A stretch of DNA of 64,000 bases, taken from assembly GCA_021396245.1 (NCBI GenBank), contig WNYE01000010.1, positions 310,001-374,000 of the forward strand. The letters are read 5' to 3'. Source of the DNA: Sporothrix humicola. Taxonomy: Eukaryota; Ascomycota; Sordariomycetes; Ophiostomatales; Ophiostomataceae. The position numbers and the translations under genes were made by a program. The first letter of the stretch is position 1; every line of letters begins with the position of its first letter. The notes under the pieces are model-generated. The model ran no database searches and was not told where the DNA came from. It saw nothing but the letters and a program-made list of their open reading frames with translations. Positions 61,070 to 64,000 of the stretch are shown in pieces.

Positions 61070-64000
61070 ATGCCGACTCTGTCTCTTCTCAAGCGATCTG
61101 GCCGCGAGAACTCGCCTTGGTCGATGAAAACGTGGAACGGCCACGGCGACGATATCAACGAAACACACGACTCGACGACGGCATCGACGCCACGTGCAGC
61201 CAGTATGCCGGTCCCAGCAAGAAATGGAGCGGCGTCCACGGCCACGGAAAACTATTTCGGCAGCACTGCCACCACTCCCAATGGATATGGGAACAACAAT
61301 GACGCCAATCTGCACGGAATGTCCTCGTCGACGTCTGTGCCACTGGCATCGCCGCTTTCGCCCACGAAAAAGGACCGCCGTGACTCCAAGCGCGACCTCT
61401 TCCACGGCCTCCTCAGCCGTTCCATCCGCGGCGCTGGCCGGGCTTTGACATCGTCTAGTCCCCCGTCTCCTTCTTCTTCTCAGTCCGTCTCGACGACATC
61501 GCTGTCTGCATCCTCGTTTTCGTTAATATCGCCCACATCCTCAATAGCAGCCACAGCGGCTACAACGACCACAAAACCAATGACAAACAGTTCGTCCTTG
61601 TTTGCATCCCCACCACCAACATCGTCACCGTCGTTTTCTTCTTCTCCTTTTCGTTCTCGACAAATACAAACACAAACACAAACTGTTTCTTCGAATTCAC
61701 CGGCACCGCAGCGGCTGTTGCGCTCACGACCGCGCCAGTCGTCAGCAGCACCTGCGTATTCGGGAGCGCCGGCAACCAGTAAGACGGTAAGAGCCTTCTT
61801 TGTTTTGTCTTTCTCTTCTTTTTTCGCCGCTTTCTTCTTCTATTTTTTTCCCGTCATCTTTTCTTGCTCGCACTTTCCCTCGTGCCCTGTCTGCTTGTCC
61901 CTTCCCTGCACGGGCCAGCCCGCCTGCCACTCGTTTGTTAGCTCCTTCCGCCCTGAAGAAAAAAAGTTTGTCGTCGCAGGTGACACTTTCCCAATTAGTG
62001 CATATTGTTGTTTCCTCACATATGCCCCTTCTTACACAGGAAAGGGGCGGTGGCTTCTTTTTATCGTTCCTTCGGTTTCTTTTGACCCTTTCTTTTTTTT
62101 TTTTTTTGTCTTCTGCTGGTGACACACTTGCAGCGCCGGCTTCGGCTTAAGAAAGGGGAAAGAAGAACCAACAAAAGCATTGCAACGGCACCAAAAGAGA
62201 CCAAAGAAACCAATATGAGGGGATGACTCGTTCCTGAACTTGGCCGCGTGATCGGTCGATCGTATGAGTTGAGTGGTGGGCTGCCGCTGCAGGAAAGGGC
62301 GGGGAAACACAGCCAAAATGGCAACCACATGCACGACAGGGACAGGGACAGGGCCGCGCTTGCCACTTTCCTGCCGACATGTTGAACGACTTACGTTGAT
62401 CATGGCTTGTAGCTGCCAATTGTGGTCAATGTCTCATGCTTCCTTCTCCTCATATTTGTTTTTGACCTCCTTTTTACCCTTCGTGCTTTCCCTCAAACAA
62501 AATTCTTCCATTGCACTTTCCATTGCCCCAACCATCGCGACTTCCATTGATCCCGTCATCGTACCTTCCCCCGCTCCATACTGCCGCCTCACCATTTCTA
62601 ATCCGCCCGCACATCGCCCACACAAAAGAGCTCTTTCTTCCACCTCACTTTTCGCCCTCAAAGGAGCTTGTCTTACAATTGCAAACTACAGGCTTTCTTT
62701 TTTGCCCCCTCTCTCCAATTGAACATTCCTCATCCCCAATTCCCATCCCTTCGTTGTTCTTTGCCTTCTTTTTACAAGAACCCGGCTAGCCCAAGCTACT
62801 CGCTGGTGATCCACTGTCCGCGCCGCCTCAGGGCTCTTACAAAGCTCCCAGCTTCCGTCTCCGAACAACACAAGCCCGACAACATTTGCGATTAACATCT
62901 GGCTAACCGCGAATTCTCATTTCTTTGGACTTGCTCTCACGGGCTGTCCATCTGATCTTGTTCTCCTTTTTCTCCAATTCTAGAAAAAAACGTCGCCTAC
63001 ACAGTCTATTACCTCTCCAAAAATCCGTCCACGAGCAGCCTCCTCTGCAGAGACAGCTCCTCTCCTCTCCGACCCGTCTCGATCGACCTTTGTCAACGCC
63101 AACAAACCCCTGCCTTCACCCCCGCTGCCCGGCAGCGAACAAGACGTCGGGCCCCCGGCCAAGCCTGTGCTCAAGCTCGCCCGCATCATGGCGTCTCTCA
63201 CCGACGACGACATCGAGAAGCTCTTCTCCGGCGCCCCACAGTACTTTGCCCGCTCCGAGGGCCACTTTACCGGCGCGCCCCACCCCAGCGTGGCCTACCC
63301 GTGGGACGAATCGCTTGGTATCCGTGATCTGACCGACCACGTCCAGATCGAGGATGCTGCGTGGAGCAATGTCACGGCATGGCCCCATATAACACGACGG
63401 TGCAGCAGCAGCAGTGTAGCTGCCAGCATCAGCAGCATCGGTGCCGATCCGGCTGCCCCCGCTTCTTCTTCGACAGCGACAGCAGACCCCCGGAAGTCTA
63501 CAGCGTCCGTGGCCAGCAACAAGAACACAAACAACCCCAAGAAGCGCAGCCATTTCTACCCAAGATGCCGCGAACGGCCCAGCATGCTAAGTGTCCAGGG
63601 CCTCGAGAAGGGCACAGTTGGTTACGAGGCGGCTCTTGAGCTGTCCGTGTCAGACGCCCTGCAGGAGGAGCAGTTTGGTTTCGACAGCTTGGGATGCCGG
63701 CCCAATGCGGTTGTTGAGGCGCGCAAGAACCTTATGGACCCAATTGCGGCCTCAGCAGCTGAACAGGCCGCCAAAGCCGCACAGGGCGACCCGACCAATG
63801 CTCTCGACGAGAACGCCAACGGCGTCAAGTACGTTGGCGAGACACAAATCCTAGAGGAACTGATCAAGAACGGCAAACGCTATGCTGAGGGCACATTTTA
63901 TATCCCAAACCAGAGCAAAGAGTTTTACAACGAGCTCTTCAAACATATTCTGCGTGCCCCCACCAAGCGGCCACGCTCGTCGAGCGGCCATCACAAGCGC
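61070..64000 (+). CDS. Unrecognised fungal protein, cut by the right edge
   Basis: I do not recognise the family. Exon 1 (61070-61786, 239 codons) starts at CCACAATGCC and is Ser/Thr/Pro-rich with a basic patch (KKDRRDSKRDLFHGLLSRS). Exon 2 begins at 62984 and stays open to base 64000. Its first part is Pro/Ser-rich, with PLPSPPLPG. A more ordered region from 63180 contains IMASLTDDDIEKLF, APQYFARSEGHFTGAP, YPWDESLGIRDL and, later, VGETQILEELIKNGKRYAEG and FYNELFKHILRAP. The intron 61787-62983 (1197 nt, GTAAGA donor, TTCTAG acceptor, phase 0) is about ten times longer than the others here. Its second half is C/T-rich like a leader. An alternative is therefore two transcripts or two genes, the second starting at the ATG at 63189. 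The C terminus lies outside the window. Confidence 0.55.
61787..62983 (+). other. Unusually long intron or internal promoter
   Basis: Bounded by ACG|GTAAGAGC and CCAATTCTAG|AAA, joining two open frames in phase 0. 62430-62790 has the C/T-rich + strand composition seen upstream of other genes' start codons. No internal exon with both splice sites was found. Confidence 0.4.

Overview
The window is nuclear DNA of a filamentous ascomycete (Pezizomycotina, most likely a Sordariomycete; genus not determined). The evidence is short spliceosomal introns (about 56 to 131 nt in coding regions) with GTRNGT-type donors and CTAAC/CTAAT branch points close to the AG, codon use rich in C and G at third positions, and a typical ascomycete gene set. 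There is no bacterial operon structure, rRNA, tRNA, CRISPR array or recognisable transposon.

Layout: 1-15,349 has no supportable gene; its first 3.1 kb is polypurine on the + strand. 15,350-18,997 (-) is SMC5. 18,998-20,943 is a divergent promoter with six ACGCGT boxes. 20,944-25,128 (+) is a Gin4/Hsl1/Cdr2-type kinase with a C-terminal KA1-like domain. 27,661-29,553 (-) is the 3' part of a two-finger C2H2 transcription factor resembling FlbC/FLB-3; its 5' end is unresolved inside a roughly 5 kb pyrimidine-rich leader. 34.7-46.7 kb is a second gene desert. 46,753-48,449 (-) is malate synthase with an SKL peroxisomal signal. 50,809-53,153 (-) is a divergent Ded1-like DEAD-box helicase with two probable 5'UTR introns. 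54,277-55,649 (-) is IPI1, divergent from a Roadblock/LC7 protein at 56,004-56,647 (+). From 61,070 to the right edge (+) lies an unrecognised conserved-looking protein gene that is cut by the window end and has an unusual 1.2 kb intron.

The genes do not form one pathway. They cover genome maintenance (SMC5), cell-cycle and septum control (kinase), development (C2H2 factor), glyoxylate metabolism (malate synthase), RNA remodelling (DEAD-box), 60S ribosome assembly (IPI1) and probably dynein or small-GTPase scaffolding (Roadblock). Only two gene pairs share regulatory DNA: SMC5/kinase and IPI1/Roadblock. Each of these promoters holds a repeated short element.

Exon joins for SMC5, the kinase, malate synthase, the DEAD-box helicase, IPI1 and the Roadblock gene were checked by hand for splice signals and codon phase, and all close without frame errors. 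No clearly novel multi-gene system was found. The most interesting signals are regulatory: the ACGCGT cluster, an interspersed TACTCCGTA motif, long leaders and a possible internal promoter.
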